A stretch of DNA of 27,709 bases, from the NCBI GenBank assembly GCA_041167105.1, contig JBEEGX010000059.1, positions 1-27,709 on the forward strand. Direction: 5' to 3'. The notes under the pieces were generated by a model. That model ran no database searches, was not told the DNA's origin, and worked only from the letters and a program-made list of their open reading frames with translations. Positions 17,788 to 25,854 of this stretch are shown here, piece by piece; the stretch's first letter is position 1, and each line of letters begins with the position of its first letter. The position numbers and the translations under genes are program-made. This DNA is from JAJPGZ01 sp041167105 (lineage in GTDB: Bacteria > Verrucomicrobiota > Verrucomicrobiia > Chthoniobacterales > UBA10450).

Positions 17788-18150
17788 CTACCGCGTCGCG
17801 CTAGCGGATTCCCACTCCACCCGCGTCGCGTCGCCCCACAAATCTTCCAGCGAGTAGAACTCGCGTTTGTCCTTGTGGAAGATGTGCACGACCACCTGCA
17901 GATAATCGATCACGATCCATTGGCTCGCCGGAAATCCATCCACGGCCGCGGCACGCACGTGATGGTCTTGTTTTAATCGCGTTTCGATTTCGCCGGCGAT
18001 CGCTTTCAGGTGCGGCTCGGATGTGGCCGAACAGATCACAAAGAAATCGGTGAAGGTGGAAATTTCGCGAAGGTCCATCACCACGATCTCCTCCGCCTTT
18101 TTGTTCGAGGCGAGCTCGGCGCAAGTGCGAGCTAGATTTTCGGAAGTTAT
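17788..18150 (-). CDS. rsfS: Ribosome silencing factor RsfS, apparent AUA start
   Basis: RsfS (Iojap family) binds ribosomal protein L14 and blocks subunit joining when nutrients are low. The recognisable core is EEIVVMDLREISTFTDFFVICSATSEPHLKAIAGEI and GFPASQWIVIDYLQVVVHIF. The first ATG/GTG in frame (GTG at 18084) would cut off the conserved N-terminal helix. Reading further upstream gives TSENLARTCAELASNKKAEE, which aligns with normal RsfS starts such as MTSEELA. The codon at the initiator position is ATA (18150-18148). It overlaps the nadD stop (ATAA) and has GGGAGGG (18163-18157) six bases before it. This would give a normal 120-residue protein. The AUA start is an inference; the gene identity is firm. 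Confidence 0.85.
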   Translation of the reverse strand: MTSENLARTCAELASNKKAEEIVVMDLREISTFTDFFVICSATSEPHLKAIAGEIETRLKQDHHVRAAAVDGFPASQWIVIDYLQVVVHIFHKDKREFYSLEDLWGDATRVEWESASATR

Positions 18151-18737
18151 TTCGCGCCCTCCCGGTAGAGATTTCCCTGGCGAATGATTTCTTCCACTGC
18201 TGGCGGTACGAGATACCGAATCGGACGCCCGGACGCAACTCTCTTTCTGATGTCGGTGCCGGAGATGTCGATCTTGCGGCAGATAATCGGATAATCGTGA
18301 TCCGCTTCGTTGCCGCTGCGCGCGAGGACCGCGAACCTAACGAGTCGCTTCAATTCTTCGAAACGATGCCACTTCGGCAGATCGTCCACGTGATCTTCGC
18401 CGATCAACCAAACCAATTCGGCATTCGGTTCGCGTGCGCGAATCTCATTCACCGTATCGATCGAATACGACGGCGGCGCGCGGCGCACTTCGCAATCGTC
18501 CACCGCGAGATTCGGTTCGTCTTTGACGGCTGCGCGCAACATCGACAATCGCATTTCGGGCGAAGCCACTGTGCGATTCTTGAACGGCGAAACATTTGCC
18601 GGAACGAAAATTAATTGGTCGAGCTCGAGTTGCTCGAGCGCATCGCGCGCGAGAATAAGGTGGCCGTGATGAATCGGATCGAAACTGCCGCCGTAAATGC
18701 CGATGCGTTTTTTATTTTTCGGCGGCAAGATCGACAT
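18147..18737 (-). CDS. nadD: Nicotinate-nucleotide adenylyltransferase
   Basis: It adenylates nicotinate mononucleotide to deamido-NAD in NAD synthesis. The 196-residue product has RIGIYGGSFDPIHHGHL (residues 11-27) with the HxGH nucleotidyltransferase motif, then FVPANVSPFK, LVWLIGEDHVDDLPKW and the ISGTDIRKRV signature. The first codons, ATG TCG ATC TTG, are themselves a copy of the iterated word (18727-18738), so the word supplies the start codon. A TTG three codons later is the only close alternative. The stop TAA overlaps the ATA of rsfS, and nadD-rsfS is a common bacterial pair. Confidence 0.95.
   Translation of the reverse strand: MSILPPKNKKRIGIYGGSFDPIHHGHLILARDALEQLELDQLIFVPANVSPFKNRTVASPEMRLSMLRAAVKDEPNLAVDDCEVRRAPPSYSIDTVNEIRAREPNAELVWLIGEDHVDDLPKWHRFEELKRLVRFAVLARSGNEADHDYPIICRKIDISGTDIRKRVASGRPIRYLVPPAVEEIIRQGNLYREGAK
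18157..18163 (-). promoter_or_regulatory. Shine-Dalgarno sequence for the AUA-start rsfS
   Basis: On the minus strand GGGAGGG lies inside the last codons of nadD, six bases before the ATA at 18150. It is one of very few strong SD sequences in this window, which supports initiation at this unusual codon. Confidence 0.6.
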
Positions 18738-18754
18738 CTACGTTGGCGGAACGT

Positions 18755-19855
18755 ATGAAGCGCGATTCGCTCGGTCAACTCATCATGACCGGAGTTCCCG
18801 GCAAGGAACTCGACGCCGCGACCGCGAAACTATTTCGCGAAGTGCAACCGGGCGCGTTCATTTTGTTCGGACGAAATATTGAGAGCGCAGCGCAATTGCG
18901 GAAGCTCATCGACGACCTGCGCGATTTAAGCGAGGTCGATCCGATTATCACGATTGATCAGGAAGGCGGACGCGTGTCGCGTTTGCGCTTAATCGGCAAC
19001 GAGCCGCCGAATGCGCAACAGCTCCGCGAAAAAGGAGATGTCGATCTTATCAAACGTCACGGCGACATCACGGGACGTTTGCTGCGCCTGTTCGGATTCA
19101 ACTTGGATTTGTGTCCCGTGCTCGACATTTCTTTCGATGATAACGCCGACAATTCATTGCGCGGCCGCTGTTACGGCAAAGATGTCGATGAAGTGGTGCG
19201 CAACGCCGGCGCATTCAATGAGGCGATGCGCAAACAAGGAATCGCGAGCTGTGGAAAACATTTCCCGGGATATTCGGCGGCGACGATCGATGCGCACGAA
19301 GATCTGCCGAAGATCGACAGGTCGCGTGCGGAATTGGATCGAGCGGAGCTCGGGGTGTTTCGCAAATTAATCCGCAAGATCGACAGCATGATGATCTGTC
19401 ACGGCTGGTATCCGGTTTTTGAGAAGGAGAAAACGCCGGCCTCGTTGTCGCGGCGCGTCGTGACCGATTTGCTGCGCCAAGAAATGCATTTCGAAGGATT
19501 GATCATGACTGACGACCTGGATATGGGCGCGATCTTGAATGAATACTCGCTCGAAGAAACGATTCGGCTGGCGATGGGCGCGGGAAATGATCTGGCCATG
19601 ATTTGCCATCGCGTGCCGAAAATTGAAGAGGCGCATCGCACTTTGGAAAAATTACCGCGCCCGCAAATCGATCGGGCGTTGTCCAGCGTTGCGCGATTCA
19701 AAAAAAATCTCGCGCCGCCGCATAAATTTTCCGATGCGGCCTTCCGCAAGATCGACAATGAGGTTTGGGATTTGCGTGCGGCGGTTCTCGGCGAAGAACG
19801 CGCGCGTGAGCGCAGCGCGGAAGACGGCAAACGTTCGCCGGTGGAAACTTACTAG
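18755..19855 (+). CDS. nagZ: Beta-N-acetylhexosaminidase, glycoside hydrolase family 3 (NagZ type)
   Basis: NagZ removes N-acetylglucosamine from muropeptides during peptidoglycan recycling. The 366-residue protein shows ITIDQEGGRVSRL near residue 68, PVLDISFDDNADNSLRGRCYG, the catalytic-loop region CGKHFPGYSAATIDAHEDLP and the nucleophile Asp in IMTDDLDMGAI. There is no clear signal peptide, which fits a cytoplasmic recycling enzyme. ATG at 18755 (MKRDSLGQLIMTGVPG) is preferred over TTG at 18743. It diverges from nadD with 17 bases between starts. Its TAG stop and the TAG of the convergent OPT gene share the bases CTAG (19852-19855). Four copies of the iterated word lie within, encoding VDL once and KID three times. 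Confidence 0.93.
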   Translation: MKRDSLGQLIMTGVPGKELDAATAKLFREVQPGAFILFGRNIESAAQLRKLIDDLRDLSEVDPIITIDQEGGRVSRLRLIGNEPPNAQQLREKGDVDLIKRHGDITGRLLRLFGFNLDLCPVLDISFDDNADNSLRGRCYGKDVDEVVRNAGAFNEAMRKQGIASCGKHFPGYSAATIDAHEDLPKIDRSRAELDRAELGVFRKLIRKIDSMMICHGWYPVFEKEKTPASLSRRVVTDLLRQEMHFEGLIMTDDLDMGAILNEYSLEETIRLAMGAGNDLAMICHRVPKIEEAHRTLEKLPRPQIDRALSSVARFKKNLAPPHKFSDAAFRKIDNEVWDLRAAVLGEERARERSAEDGKRSPVETY

Positions 19856-22398
19856 CGCGGCGCTTTCGGCCGCATGAGCAAATCGCTACCGACGAGGTAG
19901 AGCAGCGCGCAGATCACCAGAAACGGTAAGCACGCAAGCAGGTCCGCGTTTCCGCCCGCGAAAAATGCGTTATGCGCGTTCGACCAATCTTCGAGCGTTT
20001 TGCTGAACGTGGCGAGACGTTCGCCGAAACGGCCCGGGCTGCCTTGCATGATGGCGATGATAATTCCCGCGAGCGCGCCGCCGGCGATATAACCGGATGC
20101 GAGCAGAATGCCGGGACCTTTGTCGCCTTCGGCCGTGAGCTCGACATCGGAAAGGTTTTTGTGACGGAATTTCAATTTGAGATAGCGATCGACTAATCCG
20201 CGCACGATTCCGCCGATAAAAATGGGGCTGGAGGAAGAGAGCGGCAGATAAACGCCGACGGCGAACGCGAGCGAGGGAATGCCGCACATCTCGAGCACGA
20301 CCGCGATCATCACACCTAACAAGACCAGCGCCCACGGCAATTTTCGGCTGAGGATTCCTTTGATGATGTACGACATCAACGTCGCTTTCGGCGCGTCGAA
20401 TTTGATGACGCTCGAGCCGTCCGGCCGAACCTTGTGCGTGCCGTTGATTCCTGGATCGACAAGGTAAACGGGCACGCCGTCGGCGTTAACGAGGTAACGC
20501 TGCGCTGCGCCGCCGCTCGGATCGGTCCGCTGCCAAACGCGATAGATATTTTTATCCGACGACGCTTGCACGCCGCGCAATTTTTCCGTGCCGCCGAGTT
20601 CGTTAGGCGGCGCGCGCAAATCGCGCGGAATGTTTCTGTCGATCTTGTACGTGATCGAACCATCTTCACTGACGAGATATTCGCCGGGCGCGACATTGGG
20701 CACCTGCATCGCGGGGGTTACGGTGAGGAGGCGGAAGTTGCCGTTTGGTTTGACGTTCTCGGTGTACGGTTGCAACGGAATGCCGGGCGGCGACGCGCTG
20801 CGCTCCGTCAATTGCGTGTAACCAATTGTTGGCAGGTAGACGGTGTTGCCGTTGTTGAGAAACAGCAGCACGTAGCCGAGCACGAGCGCGGACGCGAGTG
20901 TGCCGAAAAGAATTGCGATCTGCTGCGCGCGCGGGGTCGAGCCGACGAGAAAGCCGGTCTTCAAATCCTGCGAGGTCGTGCCGCCATTCGAGATGGCGAT
21001 ACAAACGATGGCGCCGATCGACAACGCGGTGACGTAATAATGCGGCGCGGTCCAGCCGACGGTGAGAAACACGAAACACGTGAGGAGCAGAGTCGCGACC
21101 GTCATCCCCGAAGTGGGTGTGGAGGACGAGCCGATCTCGCCGGTTAAACGCGACGAGACGGTGACGAAGAGAAAGCCGAAGACGACGATGAGAAATGCGC
21201 CTAACAAATTGCCCTGCAGATTTAATTGCGGCACGGCCATGATGACGGCGATGACGGCGAGGCAGCCAATGACGACGACGCGCATCGACAAATCGCGGTC
21301 GGTCCGTTGTCGATCTTCACTCGGGCCGTGTCGACCTAACAAATCGGCAAAGCCGCCTTTCATGCCGTGCCAGATCGTCGGGAGCGAGCGGAACAAACTA
21401 ATAATGCCGCCGGCGGCGACCGCGCCCGCGCCAATGTAAAGCACGTAGGCAGTGCGCACGTCGTCTGGCGTCATATCGGCAATCGGCATGGTGCCGGGCG
21501 CAAGCGCCCCGACGATGTGCTCACCGAAGAATTTGATCGCCGGAATCAAAACGAGATACGAGAGCACGCCGCCCGCGCACATAAGCGATGCAATGCGCGG
21601 CCCGATGATGTAGCCGACGCCCAACAGGGCGGGATTAATCTCGACGCCGACCGATGCGCCTTTGAACGGCGCGCGGAAAATCTTTTCCGGAATCTCTTTC
21701 CAGCCGTAAAACGCACGCTCGATCGCGTAGTAAATGAAGCCGATGCCGAATCCGCTGAAGATAATTTTGCCGCCGCTGGCCGCTTCTTCGTTCACGATTT
21801 TGGCGTCGGTCGTGGTCTGTGTTTGGTCAGCGAGCGCGAGCGATTCTTTTGTCGCCGCCGCCTTCAACACCTCGGCGCAGGCGGTGCCTTCCGGATATTT
21901 CAGAATGCCGTGTTGATCGACAATCATCGCGCGGCGCAATGGGATCATCATCAAAATGCCTAACAAGCCGCCTAAGATCGACACTAACATTACGCGCCAG
22001 ATCTCGAGATCGAATCCGAGAATCATGATTGCCGGCATGGTCACGCCGAGACCGAAGGCGATCGATTCGCCGGCCGAACCGGCGGTCTGCACGATGTTGT
22101 TTTGCAGAATGTTCGCGTCGCGGGTGCCGAACACCTTCGACCATGTGCGGAAGATCGTGATCGACAAGACGGCGACCGGAATGGAAGCGCTCACGGTCAA
22201 TCCGACTTTGAGCACGAGATAAAGTGACGACGCGCCAAAGACGATTCCAAGCAGCGTGCCCACGAGCAAATGCGGCACGGTCAACTCCGGTAAATGCGCG
22301 CGCGCGGGAATGAACGGACGAAAATTTGCGGCTAACGGATTCGTCGGCCGTGCGCCAACAATGTCGGGATATTCCTGCGGCGGATTGGCCGGATCCAT
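19852..22398 (-). CDS. OPT family oligopeptide transporter with a soluble insert
   Basis: This 848-residue multi-pass membrane protein belongs to the oligopeptide transporter (OPT) superfamily. Landmarks are LKVGLTVSASIPVAVLSITIF, NIVQTAGSAGESIAFG, YPEGTACAEVL, NPALLGVGYIIGPRIA, ISNGGTTSQDLKTGFLVGSTPRAQQ and the C-terminal SGYIAGGALAGI. A soluble stretch of about 160 residues (about 515-675) interrupts the membrane part. It contains three similar short units: YLVSEDGSITYKID, YLVNADGVPVYLVD and HKVRPDGSSVIKFD. I chose ATG at 22398 (MDPANPPQEYPDIV). The open frame continues to 22677 across the divergent OPT gene, but that extension is charged and unlike the family. Substrate is unknown. Confidence 0.9.
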   Translation of the reverse strand: MDPANPPQEYPDIVGARPTNPLAANFRPFIPARAHLPELTVPHLLVGTLLGIVFGASSLYLVLKVGLTVSASIPVAVLSITIFRTWSKVFGTRDANILQNNIVQTAGSAGESIAFGLGVTMPAIMILGFDLEIWRVMLVSILGGLLGILMMIPLRRAMIVDQHGILKYPEGTACAEVLKAAATKESLALADQTQTTTDAKIVNEEAASGGKIIFSGFGIGFIYYAIERAFYGWKEIPEKIFRAPFKGASVGVEINPALLGVGYIIGPRIASLMCAGGVLSYLVLIPAIKFFGEHIVGALAPGTMPIADMTPDDVRTAYVLYIGAGAVAAGGIISLFRSLPTIWHGMKGGFADLLGRHGPSEDRQRTDRDLSMRVVVIGCLAVIAVIMAVPQLNLQGNLLGAFLIVVFGFLFVTVSSRLTGEIGSSSTPTSGMTVATLLLTCFVFLTVGWTAPHYYVTALSIGAIVCIAISNGGTTSQDLKTGFLVGSTPRAQQIAILFGTLASALVLGYVLLFLNNGNTVYLPTIGYTQLTERSASPPGIPLQPYTENVKPNGNFRLLTVTPAMQVPNVAPGEYLVSEDGSITYKIDRNIPRDLRAPPNELGGTEKLRGVQASSDKNIYRVWQRTDPSGGAAQRYLVNADGVPVYLVDPGINGTHKVRPDGSSVIKFDAPKATLMSYIIKGILSRKLPWALVLLGVMIAVVLEMCGIPSLAFAVGVYLPLSSSSPIFIGGIVRGLVDRYLKLKFRHKNLSDVELTAEGDKGPGILLASGYIAGGALAGIIIAIMQGSPGRFGERLATFSKTLEDWSNAHNAFFAGGNADLLACLPFLVICALLYLVGSDLLMRPKAPR

Positions 22399-22422
22399 TC
22401 GCGCAGCTTCGAGTTGAATCGT

Positions 22423-22447
22423 TAGATCGACAAGTACAAGATCGACA
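22423..22447. repeat. Near-perfect tandem pair of the iterated word between divergent OPT genes
   Basis: TAGATCGACA (22423-22432, one mismatch) and AAGATCGACA (22438-22447) have a 15-base period in the 63-base gap between the two divergent OPT genes. The pair covers most of the space where promoters would be expected. Confidence 0.8.
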
Positions 22448-22461
22448 ACTACAACTTCGTC

Positions 22462-24462
22462 ATGAGCGAGAAAGTTTACGGCGACAAACGGCACGAGCTC
22501 ACGGTGCGCGGCCTGATTATCGGCGTGCTCATCACGCTCGTGTTTACGGCTGCGAATGTTTACTTCGGACTCAAAGCCGGGCTGACATTTTCCACCTCCA
22601 TTCCCGCCGCGGTCATCTCCATGTCGATCTTGCGCGCATTCCGCGATGCGACCGTTCAGGAAAACAACATCGTTCAAACCGTCGCGTCCGCCGCCGGAAC
22701 ATTGTCGTCGATTATTTTCGTTCTGCCCGGTCTGATCATGATCGGTTTCTGGACCGACTTCCCTTTCTGGACTTCGTTTTGGATTTGCGCCCTCGGCGGA
22801 ATTCTCGGCGTGATGTACTCGATCCCGCTACGACGCGCGTTGGTCACGAATTCGGATTTGCCGTATCCCGAAGGCGTAGCTTGCGCGGAAGTGCTCAAGG
22901 TCGGCAGCAGCGGCGATTCGGAACACGCGTCCGAAGTCGAACATGGCCGCGCTGGTCTGCTCGCTGTGTTGTGGGGCTCAATCGTCGCTGCGGTCTTCGC
23001 GGTCATCGTCGCGACGCAAATGTTCGCGGCCGATGTCGCGCAAACATTTCGAATCGGCCGACGCGGCGCAGTCAGCGGCTACGATTTCTCACTTTCCTTT
23101 GCCCTTCTCGCCATCGGCCACCTCGTCGGTCTTTCTGTCGGAATCGCCATGCTTATCGGCGCGTTAATCGGCTGGGGCTGGGGCGTGCCGCATTATTCCG
23201 CGATCGTCGGCGATCTAACGACTGCCGCCGGTGCGCTCGCGCAAAAAACATGGAGCACAAAAGTGCGTTTCATCGGTGCCGGCGCAATCGGCGTTTCGGC
23301 GATTTGGACATTGTTGAAACTCGTTAAGCCGGTCGCGAGCGGCCTAACGAGCGCGATGGCGGCATCGCGCGCGCGCAAAGCCGGAAAAGCCGACACGCTT
23401 CCCATCACCGAGCGCGACATTCCCATCGGAATCGTCGGCCTCGTCACACTGCTTTGCATGCTGCCGATCGGCTGGTTGCTGGGCTCCTTCGGTAACGCGA
23501 GCGGTCTCGGCGCACATTTGCCTGCGCTCATCATCGGCGGTGTGGCCTACGTCGTCTTGATGAGCTTCTTCGTCTCCGCGGTCTGCGGTTACATGGCCGG
23601 TCTCATCGGGTCGTCGAACAGTCCACTCTCCGGCATCGGCATTTTGGTCGTGATCGGCGCGGCGTTACTCCTCGTGTTTGGAATTAAGCCCTACGTTGGA
23701 CCCGAGTCTTACAAAGCCCTCATGGCTTTCGCGCTCTTCACCACGGCGGTCATTTTTAACGTCGCCGCGATCGCCAACAACAATTTGCAAGACCTCAAGA
23801 CCGGTCAGCTCGTCGATGCGACACCGTGGAAGCAACAGGTCGCGTTGATCATCGGCGTAATCGCCGGCGCGTTCGTCATCCCGCCGGTTCTCGATCTTGT
23901 CAATCATGCCTACGGCTTTGTCGGCGCGCCGGGCGCGGAATTGCGCGCGCATCCGTTGCCCGCGCCGCAAGCGGGTTTGATTTCGTCGTTAGCGCAAGGT
24001 GTCATCGCCGCTGATATCGATTGGAGCCTGATCCGAATCGGTGGAATCATCGGCATCTGCATTATTTTGGCCGACGAAATTCTTTCGCGCACGACCAAGC
24101 ACATGCGTATACCGCCGCTCGCTGTCGGTCTCGGAATTTATTTGCCCACGGCAAGCACGCTCATGATCGTCGTCGGCGCTGTCGCCGGTTGGCTCTTCGA
24201 CCGCCGCGCCGATCGCACCGCCAAACCGGAAGCGGCTAAGCAACTGGGCGTGCTGCTCGCGTCCGGTTTGATCGTGGGCGAGAGCGTCATCGGCGTCGTC
24301 ATCTCTGCCATCGTCGTGTTCTCGGGTATTGGAGCACCACTCGCGCTGGTCGGCGCGGGCTTTGAAACGGCAGCGATTATCATTGGCGGAATCGCTTTCG
24401 CGGTCATCGCGTTTCTGCTCTATCGCTGGATTTTGCGAATGGCGACGGCAAGGTCGACCTGA
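22462..24462 (+). CDS. OPT family oligopeptide transporter
   Basis: This is a second OPT transporter of 666 residues, divergent from the first and clearly related but shorter. Landmarks are ELTVRGLIIGVLITLVFTAANVYFGLKAGLTFSTSIPAAVISM, ENNIVQTVASAAGTLSS, PYPEGVACAEVLKVG, NNNLQDLKTGQLVDATPWKQQ, PPLAVGLGIYLP and ASGLIVGESVIGV. It lacks the long soluble insert of its neighbour. About 14 or more membrane segments are likely. The two may have arisen by duplication and may take up different peptides or metal-chelator complexes; the substrate cannot be deduced. MSILRAF near residue 54 is a copy of the iterated word (22622). Confidence 0.92.
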   Translation: MSEKVYGDKRHELTVRGLIIGVLITLVFTAANVYFGLKAGLTFSTSIPAAVISMSILRAFRDATVQENNIVQTVASAAGTLSSIIFVLPGLIMIGFWTDFPFWTSFWICALGGILGVMYSIPLRRALVTNSDLPYPEGVACAEVLKVGSSGDSEHASEVEHGRAGLLAVLWGSIVAAVFAVIVATQMFAADVAQTFRIGRRGAVSGYDFSLSFALLAIGHLVGLSVGIAMLIGALIGWGWGVPHYSAIVGDLTTAAGALAQKTWSTKVRFIGAGAIGVSAIWTLLKLVKPVASGLTSAMAASRARKAGKADTLPITERDIPIGIVGLVTLLCMLPIGWLLGSFGNASGLGAHLPALIIGGVAYVVLMSFFVSAVCGYMAGLIGSSNSPLSGIGILVVIGAALLLVFGIKPYVGPESYKALMAFALFTTAVIFNVAAIANNNLQDLKTGQLVDATPWKQQVALIIGVIAGAFVIPPVLDLVNHAYGFVGAPGAELRAHPLPAPQAGLISSLAQGVIAADIDWSLIRIGGIIGICIILADEILSRTTKHMRIPPLAVGLGIYLPTASTLMIVVGAVAGWLFDRRADRTAKPEAAKQLGVLLASGLIVGESVIGVVISAIVVFSGIGAPLALVGAGFETAAIIIGGIAFAVIAFLLYRWILRMATARST

Positions 24463-24512
24463 AGTGCCGCGTTCGACGCAATGATTGACGGCACACCGCC
24501 TCACTCATAACG

Positions 24513-25226
24513 TTGCGGCCCGTGCATCCGGAGCTCGAACAACTCCTCGTCCTGCAAGATCGACAACAAAAAATCCGGCAGATCGATAACGAAATCAAAA
24601 CGCTGCCGTTGCAGCGAAAAAATCTCGACGGACAGCTCGAGTCCACCACCGCCGCGGTGGAAACCTTAAAGCAACACGGGCGGCAGATTGAAGTCGATCG
24701 CAAGAAACTCGAACTCGATGCCAATACGCGCCGCGACAGCATCGCCAAACTGCGCACCCAACAATATGAGACGCGCAAGAACGAGGAGTTCCAGGCTATC
24801 GGTCACGAAATTGAGCGCTACGAAAAAGAAATCACCAGCATCGAGGACCATGAGCTCGAGTTGATGGAGCAGGCCGAAAAACTCAAGACGCAGCTCGGCG
24901 GAGAGGAAAAAAAAGCGACGGCGACTAAAGACTCGATCTCACGTCAACTTGTCGATCTTGAAGAGAAATCGAAAACGCTGCAGGCGCGGCTCGACGAATT
25001 GAAAAAGGAGCGCGCGGATATCGCGACGAAGATTGATGAAGATTTGCTCGACCGCTTCGATCGCTTATTCGAAAGCAAAGGCGACGCCGCCATTGTGCCG
25101 ATCGAGCATGGCATCTGCACCGGTTGCCACATGAAAGTCACGACCGCGACCGCGGTGCACGCGAAAGCCGGCAAGGAAATCGTCAACTGCGAACAATGCG
25201 GACGGATTCTTTACGACGGGGCGTGA
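24513..25226 (+). CDS. Coiled-coil protein with C-terminal C4 zinc ribbon
   Basis: The 237-residue protein is mostly a long charged coiled coil (about residues 10-180) followed by a zinc ribbon with CTGCHM and NCEQCGRILY. This is the layout of the widespread bacterial zinc-ribbon family related to Helicobacter HP0958 and chlamydial CT398, whose members link to flagellar, sigma-54 or secretion functions in some species and are uncharacterised in most. The start is uncertain: TTG at 24513, or GTG at 24522 (HPELEQLLVLQD). Neither has a visible SD. It overlaps the next gene by one base (TGATG). Copies of the iterated word encode QDRQ and VDL in the coiled coil. Confidence 0.85.
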   Translation: MRPVHPELEQLLVLQDRQQKIRQIDNEIKTLPLQRKNLDGQLESTTAAVETLKQHGRQIEVDRKKLELDANTRRDSIAKLRTQQYETRKNEEFQAIGHEIERYEKEITSIEDHELELMEQAEKLKTQLGGEEKKATATKDSISRQLVDLEEKSKTLQARLDELKKERADIATKIDEDLLDRFDRLFESKGDAAIVPIEHGICTGCHMKVTTATAVHAKAGKEIVNCEQCGRILYDGA

Positions 25227-25852
25227 TGTCATTACTTCGAATTTCTATTGTATTGGCGATAGCGCTTTCGCCGATCGCGGTGTTCGCGAGCGAGATTCGC
25301 GAATTCGACTTAGAAACGGTAAAACGCCTCGGCGCGGAACTGGCACGCTTAAATAAGACGCCCGAGAAAGGGGCGACAACTCCTGAGCGTAAACATGCGC
25401 GCGACACCGCAATCGCAGCTCTAAAGGGCAAGCTATTCAAGATTCCGTACAAGTACGTCGTCCTTGAAGATCCAGATGGAAGTGGATTCCTTGTTTATGC
25501 GCTAGCGTACTCGAACAGTGAGATCATTCTGGGTGGTCACTTCCGCGTGACGGTCTCGGCCGATGGCTCGAAGGCGGAGCGCGTCGATGCGCTTTCGAAT
25601 ACGTTATTACGGCAGCCTCCAGCGCCGAAAGGCTACAAAGGCGAAAAGCCAATCGGAGTTTCAATGTCTCAAATCGTGAGTAATCGACCTCTGGAGACGT
25701 GCGTTTACACTAGCTTGCACGACAAAGTGATTGTTTCGGTTGGAATGGTTAATGATAACGCAAAAGTTTGGACGTTTGTCGGTGACAAGATTTTCGAAGT
25801 GACTCCCGAGTTGGAAAAACAGTTAGGCATCCAGAAGGGCGAGCACAAGTAG
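25226..25852 (+). CDS. Exported protein of unknown function
   Basis: This 208-residue protein has a signal peptide (MSLLRISIVLAIALSPIAVFAS). The rest is a mixed alpha/beta sequence without motifs I recognise: a charged helical segment (about 22-75), then strands such as YKYVVLEDPDGSGFLVYALAYSNSEIILGGHFRVTV, and a C-terminal part with CVYTSLHDKVIVSVGMVNDNAKVWTFVGDKIFEV. The start ATG overlaps the previous stop (TGATG), so translation may be coupled. The gene seems less GC-rich and less biased in codon use than its neighbours and has no copy of the iterated 10-mer. It may be a fairly recent arrival, or simply under weak selection. Confidence 0.75.
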   Translation: MSLLRISIVLAIALSPIAVFASEIREFDLETVKRLGAELARLNKTPEKGATTPERKHARDTAIAALKGKLFKIPYKYVVLEDPDGSGFLVYALAYSNSEIILGGHFRVTVSADGSKAERVDALSNTLLRQPPAPKGYKGEKPIGVSMSQIVSNRPLETCVYTSLHDKVIVSVGMVNDNAKVWTFVGDKIFEVTPELEKQLGIQKGEHK

Positions 25853-25854
25853 CG

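Noticed and set aside
22399..22677. N-terminal extension of the first OPT gene across its divergent neighbour
   Set aside because: The extension is charged, not membrane-like and not family-like, and it lies opposite a well-supported gene.
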